Below are positions 33,570 through 44,969 of a stretch of 64,000 nucleotides of DNA, piece by piece. Numbering within the stretch: the first letter of the stretch is position 1; each line of letters opens with the position of its first letter. Made by a program: the position numbers and the translations under genes. This DNA is from Gnetum montanum (lineage: Eukaryota > Streptophyta > Gnetopsida > Gnetales > Gnetaceae), in NCBI GenBank assembly GCA_015680685.1, contig MNCI01001975.1, positions 234,406 through 298,405 on the forward strand, given 5' to 3'. The notes beneath the pieces were generated by a model that was not told where the DNA came from, searched no databases, and was given only the letters and a program-made list of their open reading frames with translations.

Positions 33570-34314
33570 TTCTCTTCTTGCTCCAACACTCCTTCTTTAG
33601 GTGTCCTATCTTGCCACAGTTGTAGCAAGTGATGATTTTCTTTCTACTTCTTGACTTGGATCTACGATGAATTTGGTTCCACTTGGAATTACGTTCCATG
33701 GATCTTCCTCTCACCATTGTTAAGGCCTCCACCTTGTTTGCCAACCTATCTTCCTTATTCTTGCATCGACTTTCTTCTTCAAGAACTGCAGCTGCAACCT
33801 CGTCAAAGACAAGATCATCCATAAGGACATTGTTGGTCAAGTTGATGATGAGTTGATCATATGAATCAGGTAGACTTTGAAGTAGAATTTCTGCACGTTC
33901 ACCTGCATCTACTTTATAGCCCAACGATGTGAGTTGAGCAAATAAAGTATTTAGGGTGTTGATATGGTCAGTTACCGATGAGGTTTCTGCCATACGAAGA
34001 GTGTAAAGTTTTCTCTTCAAGAAGATTTTGTTGTGGAGTGATTTAGCCTCGTATAGCTTGGTCAGAGTGTCCCATATTTCCTTTGCCGTCTTCTTTTCTG
34101 CAATACTTGAAAGAACTCCATCTGCCAATGCTAAGTGTAAATTAGCAATAGCATTTCAATCCATTTCATTCCACTTGTCGTCATCCGTGACCTCTCGCGG
34201 CCTTGCTCCAATCGCTGCCAGGCAATTATCTTTACGCAGAATTGCCTGTATCTTTATTTTTCACAATGTGAAGTTGCTTCCATTGAACTTCTCTATTTCG
34301 TATTTGCCAGCCAT
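33570..34314 (-). pseudogene. gag region of Copia-T with two premature stops
   Basis: The ATG at 34314 starts MAGKYEIEKFNG, the usual start of Tnt1-type gag, followed by the UBN2-type capsid region (TAKEIWDTLTKLYE, LLQSLPDSYD). The zinc knuckle CYNCGKIGHLKKEC lies at 33638-33597 and a basic linker precedes it. Two in-frame TGA codons (34261-34263 and 34156-34158) replace tryptophan codons at positions where relatives have W. Each is a single G-to-A change, which would stop translation early unless read through. Otherwise the frame is open. Confidence 0.85.
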
Positions 34315-34370
34315 TTTGTAAAAATTTGTATGCACGATCTGCAACACTTCCACGGACTATGAACCTAAGA

Positions 34371-34382
34371 GCTCCGATACCA
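34371..34382 (-). other. Primer binding site of Copia-T (initiator tRNA-Met)
   Basis: Minus strand TGGTATCGGAGC, one base different from TGGTATCAGAGC, next to the 5' LTR. Confidence 0.9.
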
Positions 34383-34383
34383 C

Positions 34384-34777
34384 TGTTAGCAGATCTGGCA
34401 GCAAAATATGAAATGAGATGAAAATAAAGAGCAGTTGGACGACAGGTAATTGCAGAAAACTCTTATTATCAACAACGGAAATAACAAGCTTCTCTCTTCA
34501 TCACAAGGAGAGAACAAGAAGAAGCCTCTCTCTCATGCAATGGGAGAACTCTTAACTCTGACTATTTATGACGGATCCCAGGGCAGACTTAAATAGCCAC
34601 ACCCGGGTTACAAAATTGGAAACATCAAAAATTAACTGAAATAGAACTTTTAGAAGTCTTATGTTATCTTTAAGGAAAATTCAAAAAACTATCAATAGAA
34701 ACAGAAAGTGCAGTTCATAAATTAGCAACTGCTAGTTCATTGCTGTAATCTACCGCTTCAGTTAGTTGTTTCCAACA
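34384..34777 (-). repeat. 5' LTR of Copia-T
   Basis: Upstream of gag on the minus strand. A CTATTTAAGT TATA-like box (34588-34597) marks the likely promoter, and the palindrome CCCGGG lies just upstream of it. Confidence 0.93.
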
Positions 34778-34782
34778 AAAGG

Positions 34783-36009
34783 TAGTAATATTATATTTAA
34801 AAAAATTAGTAAAGTCCTGAATTTTGCCATTGAATTTATTACCAGCACCACGAGCCATTAAATTTTGCTTTGGTTTCACTATTTTCTTCCACCCAAAGCA
34901 TCATCAAAAAGCAAAACTATCTCTAAAAGACAAAAATTGCACAAAATACAAAACAGGTTCTCAAGAAAGTGGCTATGTGAGCTTTGTGATTCATTTTCAT
35001 TCCTGCATAAAAGTGACTCTTTTGACGGCAAGACCATTGACAGAGATCTAATAATATAATCACCTTTACAAAACTGCGACATTATCTCTTTGCAATAATG
35101 TTATATTTTATAACTGTTTCTTAAGGTTCAACTTCGTAAAAACATTTCGTGTTCCCATGCTATGCTTTGGGTAAACTCTTGTTATCTTCACTTATTTCAT
35201 CAATTACTTCCTGGCTAGAAAATTATGTGCATTGTTTTTCTTTAAAGTTCATGGCAAGAATTTCTCTCTGCTTAGGTGAATATTACTCAGAAATTGTGAA
35301 CTTTAAACTAACTACTTTAAAGAAAGATGAACATGATTTTAATCAGAAATTCAAACATACCATGTCTCATCAAGTCATTCATATATCAAAATGGTAAATG
35401 TACGAGGTAAAGTCACAACCCAGCTATAATTAATGCATCTAGTCATATTCAAAGTGAAATGTAAAAAGATCATATATGTGTGTGTATATGCTACCAACTT
35501 GGACCAATTGATTTTGTCTTTTCAGCAAATTGGCCTATTAAATTTGTTAAAAACAATACCAATTTCGTTGTACTGTGCTACTAATTTTACTTTTCTATTG
35601 ACCAATTAGCTATTTTACTGAACCCATTCAACAACATAACATTTTGTTAAAATGAGGCCAACAACATTTTCAAGGTTAACAGAGGTCACCATTTTGTACC
35701 AGGTAACAGTGAAAACTGGTACCTGGTAGATCTGCCATTTGCCTTAAAGTATCTGGTGAAAAATTGCTATGGTAAAATTTATTAATGAGTCTTAGTAACC
35801 AGGAATCTACCATGCTATTAGGGAAAAATTAGGTTCCACATAAAAAGAAGTTCATGAGAACAAGGTAAAATTTTTAATGACTGATACTTTCTATCTTGTG
35901 TACAATTGGGAAGCTGAAACTTTTGTCGTCAAAGATGCAAGCAAAGCAAAAACAAAACTATTAGAAGGTTGAGCTGGATGATTCCTCTTGTATTTCTGCT
36001 TTCCCATAT
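34783..36009. other. AT-rich intergenic stretch without recognised gene
   Basis: Only short open frames, with no conserved motif. It lies immediately downstream of the receptor-kinase pseudogene (which is on the minus strand), so it may include that gene's former 3' flank. Confidence 0.5.
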
Positions 36010-36712
36010 TTATTGAGTAGTTGCTGTGTCCACTTTCTTTACCACTTCATCCAAATTATTGAAGGGAAGTCCAAGCTGATTTTCAACATCAATTGTGAAT
36101 GGCAAAGATGTGTATGAATCATATATCACTGACAAAACCCACTCCACTCATTTCATGGATGGCCTTGATAGACATCTTTGCTGGTGCAAATCAGGGCTAT
36201 CCTCAGCATACCTTCAACTGCCTCTAAATCTTTTTCTTTTTCAATTTCAATCCCTTCACTGCTATCATTTGCTCTGGTTAAAATACATTTAATTCTCTCT
36301 AGTTTTTTCTCTTCTATGTTTGTCTGAAACACTGTGGATACCCAATCCGGTAATGTGAGATGAGGACCAAACATATCATGTGTGGGCTCTGTTCGTATCA
36401 TGACTTCTAAGATTACCGTTCCAAAGCTATAAACATACATCTCCTTTGATGAACACCTATCCTCCAATTCGGTACTCTACCTCAATAAGAAGCAACAAAA
36501 TATTATCAGTATGATATAGGATCAAAGTTGATAAATAGCCCTCAAATATTAAAATTACCAAAAACATTGCTAAAACGTTTAGTTGACAAAATATATATAT
36601 ACCAGGAGCAACATATCCTAGAGTGCCTTTGATTGCATCTGATGAGGATGATGTTCGTTCCTGATGCTGTCTGCTGTGTTACAATATGGGCTATGCCAAA
36701 ATCAGAGAGCTC
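36010..36712 (-). pseudogene. 3' end of an LRR receptor-like kinase gene, broken
   Basis: The minus-strand reading gives the end of a plant receptor kinase domain: LSDFGIAHI (DFG loop, 36710-36684), GTLGYVAP, then after an intron an EYRIGG box, YSFGTVILEVM, PTHDMF, LTLPDWV and a C-terminal tail ending in a TAA at 36010-36012. A GT-AG intron (36477-36602, phase 1) splits the APEY motif, the position used in LRR-XII-type kinases related to FLS2/EFR. At least two frameshifts (near 36655 and 36445) and further stops inactivate it. The LRR, membrane and N-terminal kinase parts are missing: the gene is cut off at 36713 by a GC-rich block and then the LINE. It is the only trace of an ordinary host gene in the window. 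Confidence 0.82.
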
Positions 36713-36783
36713 TAGGTGGGGGCGGGGTGACGCACGGGGCTCGGGGTGGGCGAGGTTGGTTTGTAAGGCAGGGCACATGTGGG
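36713..36783. other. Short GC-rich block at the kinase/LINE junction
   Basis: About 70 bp with long G runs and several CpGs, clearly richer in GC than the surrounding AT-rich DNA. It matches neither the kinase reading frame nor LINE coding sequence. Origin unknown. Confidence 0.6.
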
Positions 36784-37129
36784 GGGATGGAAAATTTACA
36801 TAACCGAGGATGAGACTCTAGGAAACATCCTCATAAATAAGTATTTGCAAAAGGACGAAACCCAAGAACTACCATCCACCAAGACCAACTGGCATGTTAC
36901 AAGAGAGAGTGGCAGAAATTTGGACAAGGCACATAGCACTCGATAAAAGAAAGAGAGACTCCCATATAGTGACTGCACTCAAATTTAAGAAGGGAATGCA
37001 GAGATTCCTATTGAAGAGTGTTGCTTGAATGCTTGGGTCTTTCCCAAGGTTGTAGAGATAAATCAACTGATAAATATCCATTTTGAACTTTGATGCTTGA
37101 GATTTGAGTTAGAAATGAATGAGTAGAAG

Positions 37130-40100
37130 ATCTACAATTTCTCCATCATTGTGAGATGAGAGTTATTAGAATAATCAATCCTTTGAAAAATAACATTACA
37201 TCTATGCTTCCAAATATAATATAAAATAATAGGCCTAATAACTTTCCACAAAAATTTAAAATTAGTAGAAGTGGTGGTCAAAAGGCCAAATATAACATCA
37301 TCTTGAGAAGCTTGCATGATGGTATTACTTTGGAAGCCCATGTCCACATGTGTTGTGCAAAGAGGCAATACACATGAACAAAGTTCTCTTTACCATGACA
37401 AAGAGGGCATTTAGGACTATGAATCCTGAGATAATCAAGAGACGTTTGCCAATAGGTAAACCCTGGTGGAGGAGACACCAAAGGAACTACTTAATTTTAG
37501 GGAGGTCAAGGGTTTCGAAATACATTGGAAGAGGGGGATCCAGAATTATTCCAACTCTTATTTGTGCCAATACTTGTTACATCATTGAATGATACTAGAT
37601 GAGTCATGCAAAAGGTGAAAGGGGACATGCAGCTTGTAAGGTAGAAGTTTCAACCCATTAATCCATTGAAGGCCATGAAAAGTGCTTCACACTAAAATGT
37701 CTAGTTGCAAACGGTAATGGATGAAGGTATAAACCTGAGCCAGGAAATGGTGCATTACTTTAATCTCTCCATACAAATTGTCAAACTCAGCCCCCCGAAA
37801 TCCATTGATTGGCGAGTCGAAGATAAGTTGGAGAAATAACACCCTTCCAATACCAAGAAGTAGTAACCGTAGCATTCGTAATGGCAAGAGGAGCAGACAA
37901 CAAAGGTAACCACCAAGGACACAAATTAGAGAGGAGAGTATGATTAATCTTGACATTAGTCCAATCTATATAATAGTGTAGAGTTTTCTAAGCCCTTCAA
38001 ATGCTTCTGAAAACATGAGATTTAGGAATAATGATAGTGTGGGGGAAAAGGATCCAGTTAACAAAATGGATTCCTTTCCAGAAGGGCTTGTTTTTGGGAA
38101 ATGCTTGTTGAAGTCTTAATTGGATGAGAGTCCCAATAATATCTAAGGCATGTAGATGTTAGACCAACCACTTAGCAACTCAGGTAATCCCCTGCTTAAA
38201 AGAGCTCAAAAGACCTACGTCGCCTTTATTCTTAGGAAGAGTAACAATATTCCATGTGACATGATGGAAGCCTTTCTAAGAATCTTTAAAGGACCACATG
38301 AAGTCACAAAATAATCATTCAAGCTTTTGGTAAGTAGCCTAGGAGGGGGTCTGACACAAAGAGTAATACACATGGGTAGATGCAGATATAGACTTAAATA
38401 TGAGATACTTACCAACTAGAGTGAGGGGTTTAGTCTTCCATTTTTCAAGTTTCTTTTGAATTTGATAAATAACCTACTCCTAGAGAATAGAGGTTGAACC
38501 TCTAAAACATAAGGGAATTCCTGGAATCTTAATGATGTCTTTATCCTGAAGAACCTTCCAATTATAGTTGGTCACATGACTATAATTATTCGTAAAGCTA
38601 CAAACATCGGATTTGTTCTGATTAGTAGTGGATCCTAAGAGTGAGCAATATTGCTTCACCCAGGATAAGAGCCAATGCAAATTAGCAGCATTGTTTTAAA
38701 CAAGAAAAAAGAAGTCATCGACAAAATGCATGTTAAGAAGTTGTTGTTGAGGTTAAGAGAGGCAGACCTCAGTGAGAACTTCATTTTGAATATCATAGTT
38801 TAACTAATGACAGAGAAAGTCAACTACAATGATAAATAGGTAAGAGGCAAGAGGACATCCTTACTGCATTGACCTATGGATAGGAAAGAGAGAGGTGATG
38901 CCAAAGGTAGTGGCTATTCTTATAGTAGCATTTAAGAATAAGCATTTCCTCATATGTAGGAACTTAGGGCCAAAACCAAGTTTAGTCATGGTTTGCAAAT
39001 TAAAGTCCTACTTTATGTTGTCATAGGCCTTAGCATAGTCAAGCTTCATTAGGAGAATATCTTAATCATCATCCTCTACCCACTTGAGATCTTTCCACAT
39101 AGCAGTCATATTATTTAAAATATATCTATCGGGAACAAATCCTATTTGCTGGGGAGATATAATTTGGCCAAGAATTTTTGTCAGTCGTAAGGCTAAGCAC
39201 TTGGCCCAAATTTTATACACCACGTTAAGAGTTATGGAATGCCAATTAGAGATACTGGTAGGGTCCCTGGTCTTACCGAGGAGACGAATAATTCCTTGAT
39301 TTAGATTGGGCCCAAGGGAACCAGTAATGATAGCCTCTTTAATAACTTGGAGAAGATCATTTTCCACTAGATCCCAATGAGTTTGAAAAACTTCAACGTG
39401 AAAACCATCATAACTAGGAGCCTTCCCATGACTTCACTTGGAACAACCCACCTAAAGCTCCTCCTTGGTCATATCAGCATCTAGACTTTGCAACATAGTA
39501 GAATTTCTAAGGCTAGGATAATTGAGGGTAACAACCTCAAACGATGAGATGTCCATAGGGGTAGCTACAAAAAGTGTTTCATAATGGTTCTTAAGAAATG
39601 AGAGGATACTGTTGTGGTTAGTGATGGTTGTGCCATCACTGGAGATTTTATCTAAAGAGTGTGAAGGAGAAGAGCTATTTAGATACTTGAAAAATTCCTT
39701 ATAGTGTTCATCTTGAATATTTAACCAAGTGAGTCTACTTTTAGTTAAGGCACTTTATGCTTTGTACACTTCCCATTGTTGGAAGGCTAACTAGGATCTA
39801 GCTAACTTCCCATGAACTAGAGTGTTAAAAGAATCTTAAACTAATCTATCAGTTAGATGTTCAATAATAAGGTGAATGTTGTTGTATTCTTGTTTGGCTC
39901 AAGCAGCCACTACCTTACCATACGAACGAGCAAAGTTTCACACTCTACAAGAAGCACGATGCCATCATTTAATCCAACCCACTTGATTTACAGGCCTAGG
40001 TTTGGCATTTCAAAGGTTAGAGAGAAGAAGTCGAGAAAAAGAGAAAGAGAAGTAGTTGTTATGTAGTCAGAAAAGATGGAATTTATGTCTATGATTTCTA

Positions 40101-40860
40101 TCATGAATCTAGATAGATATAGAGATGGGAAGATGGTCTGATAAGGTAGCATGTTGATGAACCATAGTAGCGGATAAGTCTTTCCAGAAAGAAAGGTTGA
40201 AAAAATAGAACCTATCTAACCTACTGTAGATGTAAGCCTACCCAAGATAGAGATTGTTTTAAGTAAATCTGTGGAGGGGATTGTTAGCAGAGGCATCCAC
40301 CCCATTAGAAAGGTAGAAATTTTTCTTAAAGACAAACCAAGTCTGATACTTAGAATTTGGTAGTTAAAGAAACATCCTCCAAGCTTATCTTGAGGGAATT
40401 CTATCATATTAAAATCTTTTCGAGAAATCCAAGGCACTAAAGGAAGAGAATTAGCTAGTTCTTGTCATCAGAGAGCACATTCTGTAAAATCATTAGGGGC
40501 ATAAATCGAGCAGATACCAAAAGGGCCATGCAAGGAGGAGAAGGTAGTCCAAGAAACTCTATGACTAGAATCAAAACCACTTTGAATGATTTTATCTTTT
40601 TAGTAAGTCAAGAGGATAATAGTAGTTTTCCCTTTCCCACTCTCATGGAATGTAGTAAGAATTAATGATTGAGGAAGAAACCAATGGGCTAAAAGAGATA
40701 AATGATCACTGAAATCCTAATTTCTTGAAAGAGAATGAAATCAAAAGCAATACTAAGACTAGAAAGAAAGTTTCCTGCACAATTTCATTGAAGCCTATCA
40801 ATAGGGCCTTAGACATTTCATGACAGGAGATTTATGGGGAAGTAGAGGACATGTCGAATG
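37130..40860 (-). pseudogene. LINE ORF2: endonuclease and reverse transcriptase
   Basis: Reading in pieces along the minus strand: an endonuclease with FGICSIYAPNDF (40530-40480) and PWISRKDFNMIEFPQDKLGG (40437-40380; a D-F-N box with the usual preceding G changed); reverse transcriptase with TSISNWHSITL..VVYKIWAKCLALRL and QQIGFVPDRYIL (39270-39115), catalytic F-V-D-D in MHFVDDFFFLV (38732-38701); and a zf-RVT domain CPLCHGKENFVHVYCLFAQHMW (two parts, 37410-37340). Intact plant L1 ORF2 proteins are about 1,250-1,350 residues, and this span fits. Stops and frameshifts are frequent, so it is inactive. Confidence 0.82.
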
Positions 40861-41229
40861 GGAGGTTAACAGAAGGTTTGGAAGTCGAAGTATCAACTTC
40901 CATTGTTTATGAAAGGAGGGCAAAGGAGTTGTTTGTAGTGACAAGGGCTATGGAAGTGTTCAGTGGAGAGGAAGTGGAGGGTGGAGTTGTAAGAAAGGAA
41001 GCTTTGACTTGTTTCCTTCCACTACCCATTACAAACTCCTTATCCAAGATAGAGTCCTTGAATGACTTTGAGGGGATGACATATGCTAAGGTGTGTGTAC
41101 CCAACTATGGCGTTTGTACCTTGGAGGGGCCAAACAAAGAGGAGGTCTTTAGAGCTATTTTGGAAGAGGATCCAAACCTAAAGGATTCTAATGGTGGGTG
41201 GGATGGTGTGTCTAGGAAATGATTTTTTA

Positions 41230-42130
41230 GGACACAAAAGATTATTTTTTCTTAGCTAAGAAAGGACACACTGAGATATGATGCTAGGCCCAATGACAAT
41301 AGCTACACGAGTTTGAAAGATAAAAATAATTGATTTTCTGGGTGAAGAGTTTTCCACCAATTGTGAGGATTAATGAGGTCTTCCTAAGAGCTATATCAAG
41401 TTTAATACAATAATTGTGAACTTAAGTTCCATTGATCACAGTGCTATGATTAGAAATAATAGGACCAAGGATGCTCATAATGTCCTTCTCTACAGATGAA
41501 AAAAATGAGTGGAAGATTTGGCAATTCCACATAATAGGAAATTGTGTTAAATGATGGGTCATTAACATTAAAGTCAAATCTCCATCTATGTTAGAAAAGT
41601 TTTGAAAGAGAGAGCCTTCTCAACCTAAGAGGCCTTGGATAGTTTCACCATAATAAATTTTTAAGCATAGTAATGAGCATAAGAAACTTGAATGCCCTGG
41701 GGTTGAAGGAGGCTTTGGATTTCCATGTTAGTACTCAAAGACCTTGTTAGAAACCCCACTATTTGAAGAAAAATAAAGCACATTGCAAAATCTTTAAAAA
41801 CCACATCAAAAATATCATCTGAAAAAAGGAAGTCAATTTTAGGCAAGTTAGATAAACTTCCTTGATGGGGAATAGAACCTAACAAATCCACCATTGCAAA
41901 ACCCACATGAAATTGACCTTGCAACACCAGCAGGACCACCCACCACTACTGTAAAGCAAGTGAACACCACCACTACACCCCCACAATGCAGAATAGCACA
42001 CAACGCTAGAACACATCCACCCACCACAATGCCAAACTACATAATAATGGCATAGAATAGCACCTCCAGCCATCACACCAACCCACAAGGCAAGTACAAC
42101 AGTAGTCGCACCAACAACAACTGCAGAGGA
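41230..42130 (-). pseudogene. LINE ORF1 (DUF4283-like), decayed
   Basis: The minus strand around 41820-41230 reads as DVVFKDFAMCFIFLQIVGFLTRSLS, in two joined parts, followed by VEFPNLPL. Plant L1 ORF1 proteins carry a DUF4283 domain with a similar GFL.R.L...L and VRLPNLPL box. Stops interrupt it. The upstream 41940-42440 region is repetitive and low in complexity and may be 5' leader. Confidence 0.55.
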
Positions 42131-42599
42131 AACCCTTAGTCGCTTAGAAAACACTCAACAGGAGAGACACGCCACACTACCCATGCAAATCAACGAAGGC
42201 TTCACACCACCACAACACAGCAGCAATGCAAATCTGCCCAACCACCACGCAAAACTACCAGGAAGTAATAGCTGCAACCATAGCAGAGAGTACCATAGAA
42301 AGCCACTACTGCAAATCACCAAACACAGAGAAAGGTGGAGCGGCCAGCACCAACAACGAGGCAAGGCATGAAGCACAAAGGCCTCAAGCAGCATAATAGG
42401 AAGAGGATTTCTTCTTATTGAAAACCAAAGCAAAACCACAGGAAATCATGATCATGGTTGATACTAATAAAGAACATAGCCGCAACTGCTCACCACCAGT
42501 CACAAAGTGAGACGTCACCATAAATCATAGAGCGCAAGAGTGCTTGATGATGCAACGGCACAACAAGAAAGGGGAATCACAGCGTAAAACACCAATGAT

Positions 42600-43984
42600 C
42601 ATGTTTTTTAATATAATTAAATATGATTATTTATTTTATGCAATTAGTAAGAATCTTGTATAATTAAATATAAAACTGAATTAGCCTAAAATACATAGTG
42701 TTTAGATTTATTTAAAAAAAGTTTAAATTTCATAATTTGATGAAGTACAACTTAAAGGTATGAATTATATAAATCAACATTCATTAGAGCCTAACTATGG
42801 TTAAATCTCATTCTTTTAATAACTGTCAAATAAGCAAAGTTAAGATCTAACAAACTAGTTGGTTATTTTTATTAGATTCAACCAAGGGAGGTTAAGTTTT
42901 TACAAAGTAATTAACTATAGAAAAGCCTGAATTTGAGTTTAATAAAGTTGAACATAACTAAGTTAAAATGCTACAAAATTTGATATAGCATAAGTTAGAA
43001 TTCGCAAAAGCCTACATCAAAGAGGCTAAGGCCTTTTACAAAGTCCCCAACTCAAAGACCTCAAACAAAAGTTTTTAAGAATCCTCCATTTATCTTGTCA
43101 AGATGTCAAGAATTCTTCCATCTAAAAAATGATGTAATATGAGTATTGATTTATTATAACTAAATATTATAAACACACATGAGTTCAAATTATAAGAATC
43201 TTTGAAAGGGATTTTGTAAAATCTTGTTTATGCTAAATTATAAAGTAAAAATATTTTGGGAAACTCTTGATATTATGATGATTTTTACCTTGTTATTTAT
43301 CAAAAATATTATTTTGATACCCAAAATATTGAGTTCTTAATGAATTACGTTTACATATTATCTTTGAAGTTTTTAAAGGGATTAAACCATTAAAAATGAA
43401 ATCACAAATTGTTAAAATATTGATGAATAAATGTTACATGATAATCATGTAACACCCATTATATAAAAGGCTAACAAGACATATAGTTCCATATTTAGCC
43501 ATTAAAGATAGCTAGACCACTTGTAAAATCCTTGAGGAACTATAATGAAGATAAATAAAGACTTATCCATGTCATTAATGATCAACATCATTGAGAGACT
43601 AAAGATCCATAAACAAAGATTATTGATTGGAAGAATAAATTAGTTTAGGCTTATAGATAAAACTAAACCTAAAGGATAATCCTTGAGATATAAAATTGTC
43701 AAGTCCTCTAAGAAAAACCCTAACTTAAGGATGAATTATCAACTAAGATATCAAAAGAGGAATTCAAGGATGAACGATTGACTAAGAAGCTAAAGGAAGG
43801 CTAGTAATGCTTCTGTTAGAATACATTAGATACTTTCAATATGAATCTATGATTGACAAGAGAGATGCAAAATTTTTAGCTTACTTTTTATAATTTAATA
43901 CTTGAGAAAAAAAACTTTCCTTCATTTAGAAAAGCATATCAAAATTCTTCTCATAGATATCAATAGAAATTAACAAAACTTAGT
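42600..43984. other. AT-rich stretch without recognised gene
   Basis: No coding pattern of 60 codons or more, no RNA gene and no clear repeat recognised. Confidence 0.5.
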
Positions 43985-44110
43985 ATCTTAATAGTAGTAA
44001 GACTCTTGATTTGGAAACTCCAAGTTATGAGTTTGATTGTAGTAGATAGCTCAATGTTATAAAGTTTGATTTAAATTCTACAAATGTTTTATGTTCGCTA
44101 CATGTTTTGT
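43985..44110 (+). mobile_element. tRNA-derived SINE-like piece (copy 2)
   Basis: AGTAAGACTCTTGATTTGG is followed by AAGTTATGAGTTTGATTG, which aligns with the minus-strand copy at 44440-44575 over about 70 bases, including the B-box-like part. The head with the A box is poorly preserved. Confidence 0.4.
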
Positions 44111-44344
44111 GATACATATAGTTATCTAGTTGAAGTTTTGATAGCCTTCTTGATGTAATCAAACATTTAGAGTTAGCCTAAGTACAAACGAAATACTATG
44201 CAGCAAGCTTCTACCCCAAAATCTTAGATCAGAAAAAAATTTTAAACTTTACCTTATTTCATCTATTAAGCTTAGGCATCGACTAAAGTTAAATTATAAC
44301 TTAGAAATTAGATTACGGCCTAAATAAAGCTAATGTTAAAGTAA

Positions 44345-44412
44345 ATATTTTGGGAGAGGGAGGAGGGAGGAAGTGATGTGTAGTGGTGATGCAATGGGGG
44401 TGGGTGGGGTGT
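44345..44412. repeat. Purine/G-rich low-complexity stretch
   Basis: GGGAGAGGGAGGAGGGAGGA followed by GTGGTG and GGGTGGGTGGGG runs. It is low in complexity with no gene association, and the G runs could form a G-quadruplex. Confidence 0.7.
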
Positions 44413-44439
44413 TGAAATCTTGAAATAATTATAATATAG

Positions 44440-44575
44440 ATACACCTCAAGATATATAGTCCAATTAGACCTTTATAACTCAACATGCACCACCAAAATT
44501 AAATCCATGACTTGGAGATCTCAAATTAAGAGTCTTACAACTAGGCTAACACCTCATTGAGCAAGTAGTTTACTT
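44440..44575 (-). mobile_element. tRNA-derived SINE-like piece (copy 3)
   Basis: Minus strand starts CAATGAGGTGTTAGCCTAGT; TAGCCTAGTTG resembles a polymerase III A box (TRGCNNAGYNGG). About 33 bases later CATGGATTTAATT stands at the B-box position. It shares its head with copy 1 and its middle with copy 2. Confidence 0.48.
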
Positions 44576-44604
44576 TAATTTAAAAGAACGAAAATTTTTG
44601 ATTA

Positions 44605-44965
44605 ATGAGTGACAAGTGTTTTCTATATCCAACCATAAAAATTACAAGGGTTTACATGTGATCTAGTCAAATTTTGTGGAATCTTCAACCCCTTAGTATC
44701 TTTGATGACTAGGTATTTAGTTGCTTGTCATTGTCCCAATTGTGACTTCTGTTAGCTCTATGGGTATGGTTAAGTGAGATTAAGGCATAATATATTTATA
44801 TTTTTATCATTTTTTATTATTAAAATATTAAGATAGTAAAACAATTAAAATACTATAGTTTTACTAACTATGCATATGCTGGTGATCTAGGCTCTCCTAA
44901 GCGTGAAGCATCCATTCCCACTTTCTATACCCATCCTAAACCTATATTAATGTTACTGGATATAC
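44605..44965 (-). repeat. 3' LTR fragment of Gypsy-H
   Basis: Aligns with 55524-55890 (shared blocks GATGACTAGGTATTT, GTGAGATTAAGGCATAA, TATTTTTATCATTTTTTAT). The outer end TGAGTGAC matches the TGATAAGTGAC end of the 5' LTR. Pol sequence starts where the alignment stops. Confidence 0.8.
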
Positions 44966-44969
44966 CATA

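Larger units (their letters stand above)
29676..34777 (-). mobile_element. Copia-T: nearly intact Tork/Tnt1-like copia element, TSD AAAGG
   Basis: LTRs of 397 and 394 bp (29676-30072 and 34384-34777) are flanked by the 5-bp direct repeat AAAGG (29671-29675 and 34778-34782). Between them lies one minus-strand gag-pol reading frame, with an initiator tRNA-Met primer site next to the right LTR. The LTRs differ by about 11 substitutions and one 3-bp indel by eye (about 97% identity), making it the youngest element here. An assembly duplication of about 258 bp around an n (33309) inflates the length. Confidence 0.95.
36790..42450 (-). mobile_element. L1-type LINE, nearly full length but decayed
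   Basis: Minus-strand non-LTR element with an ORF1-like region (41230-42130) and an ORF2 with endonuclease, reverse transcriptase and C-terminal zinc-binding domain (37130-40860). No clear poly(A) tail (poly(T) on this strand) or target duplication was found at the left end. Its 3' end abuts the GC-rich block beside the kinase pseudogene. Confidence 0.8.

Noticed and set aside
30141-34314. Endogenous pararetrovirus (caulimovirid)
   Set aside because: Integrase, LTRs and a target duplication are present, the domain order is Ty1/copia, and no movement or coat protein is seen.
40851-41222. 123-codon open frame on the plus strand
   Set aside because: It lies opposite the region between ORF1 and ORF2 of the minus-strand LINE, has no recognised domain, and is probably an antisense frame of decayed LINE coding sequence.
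42155-42439. 94-codon minus-strand frame rich in Leu/Cys/Trp as a secreted peptide
   Set aside because: It lies in low-complexity CA/GT-rich sequence at the 5' end of the LINE, with no domain or conservation evidence.
27190-44575. tRNA genes at the SINE-like pieces
   Set aside because: Only the A- and B-box-like parts can be matched. Acceptor and anticodon stems do not form, so these are not tRNA genes.
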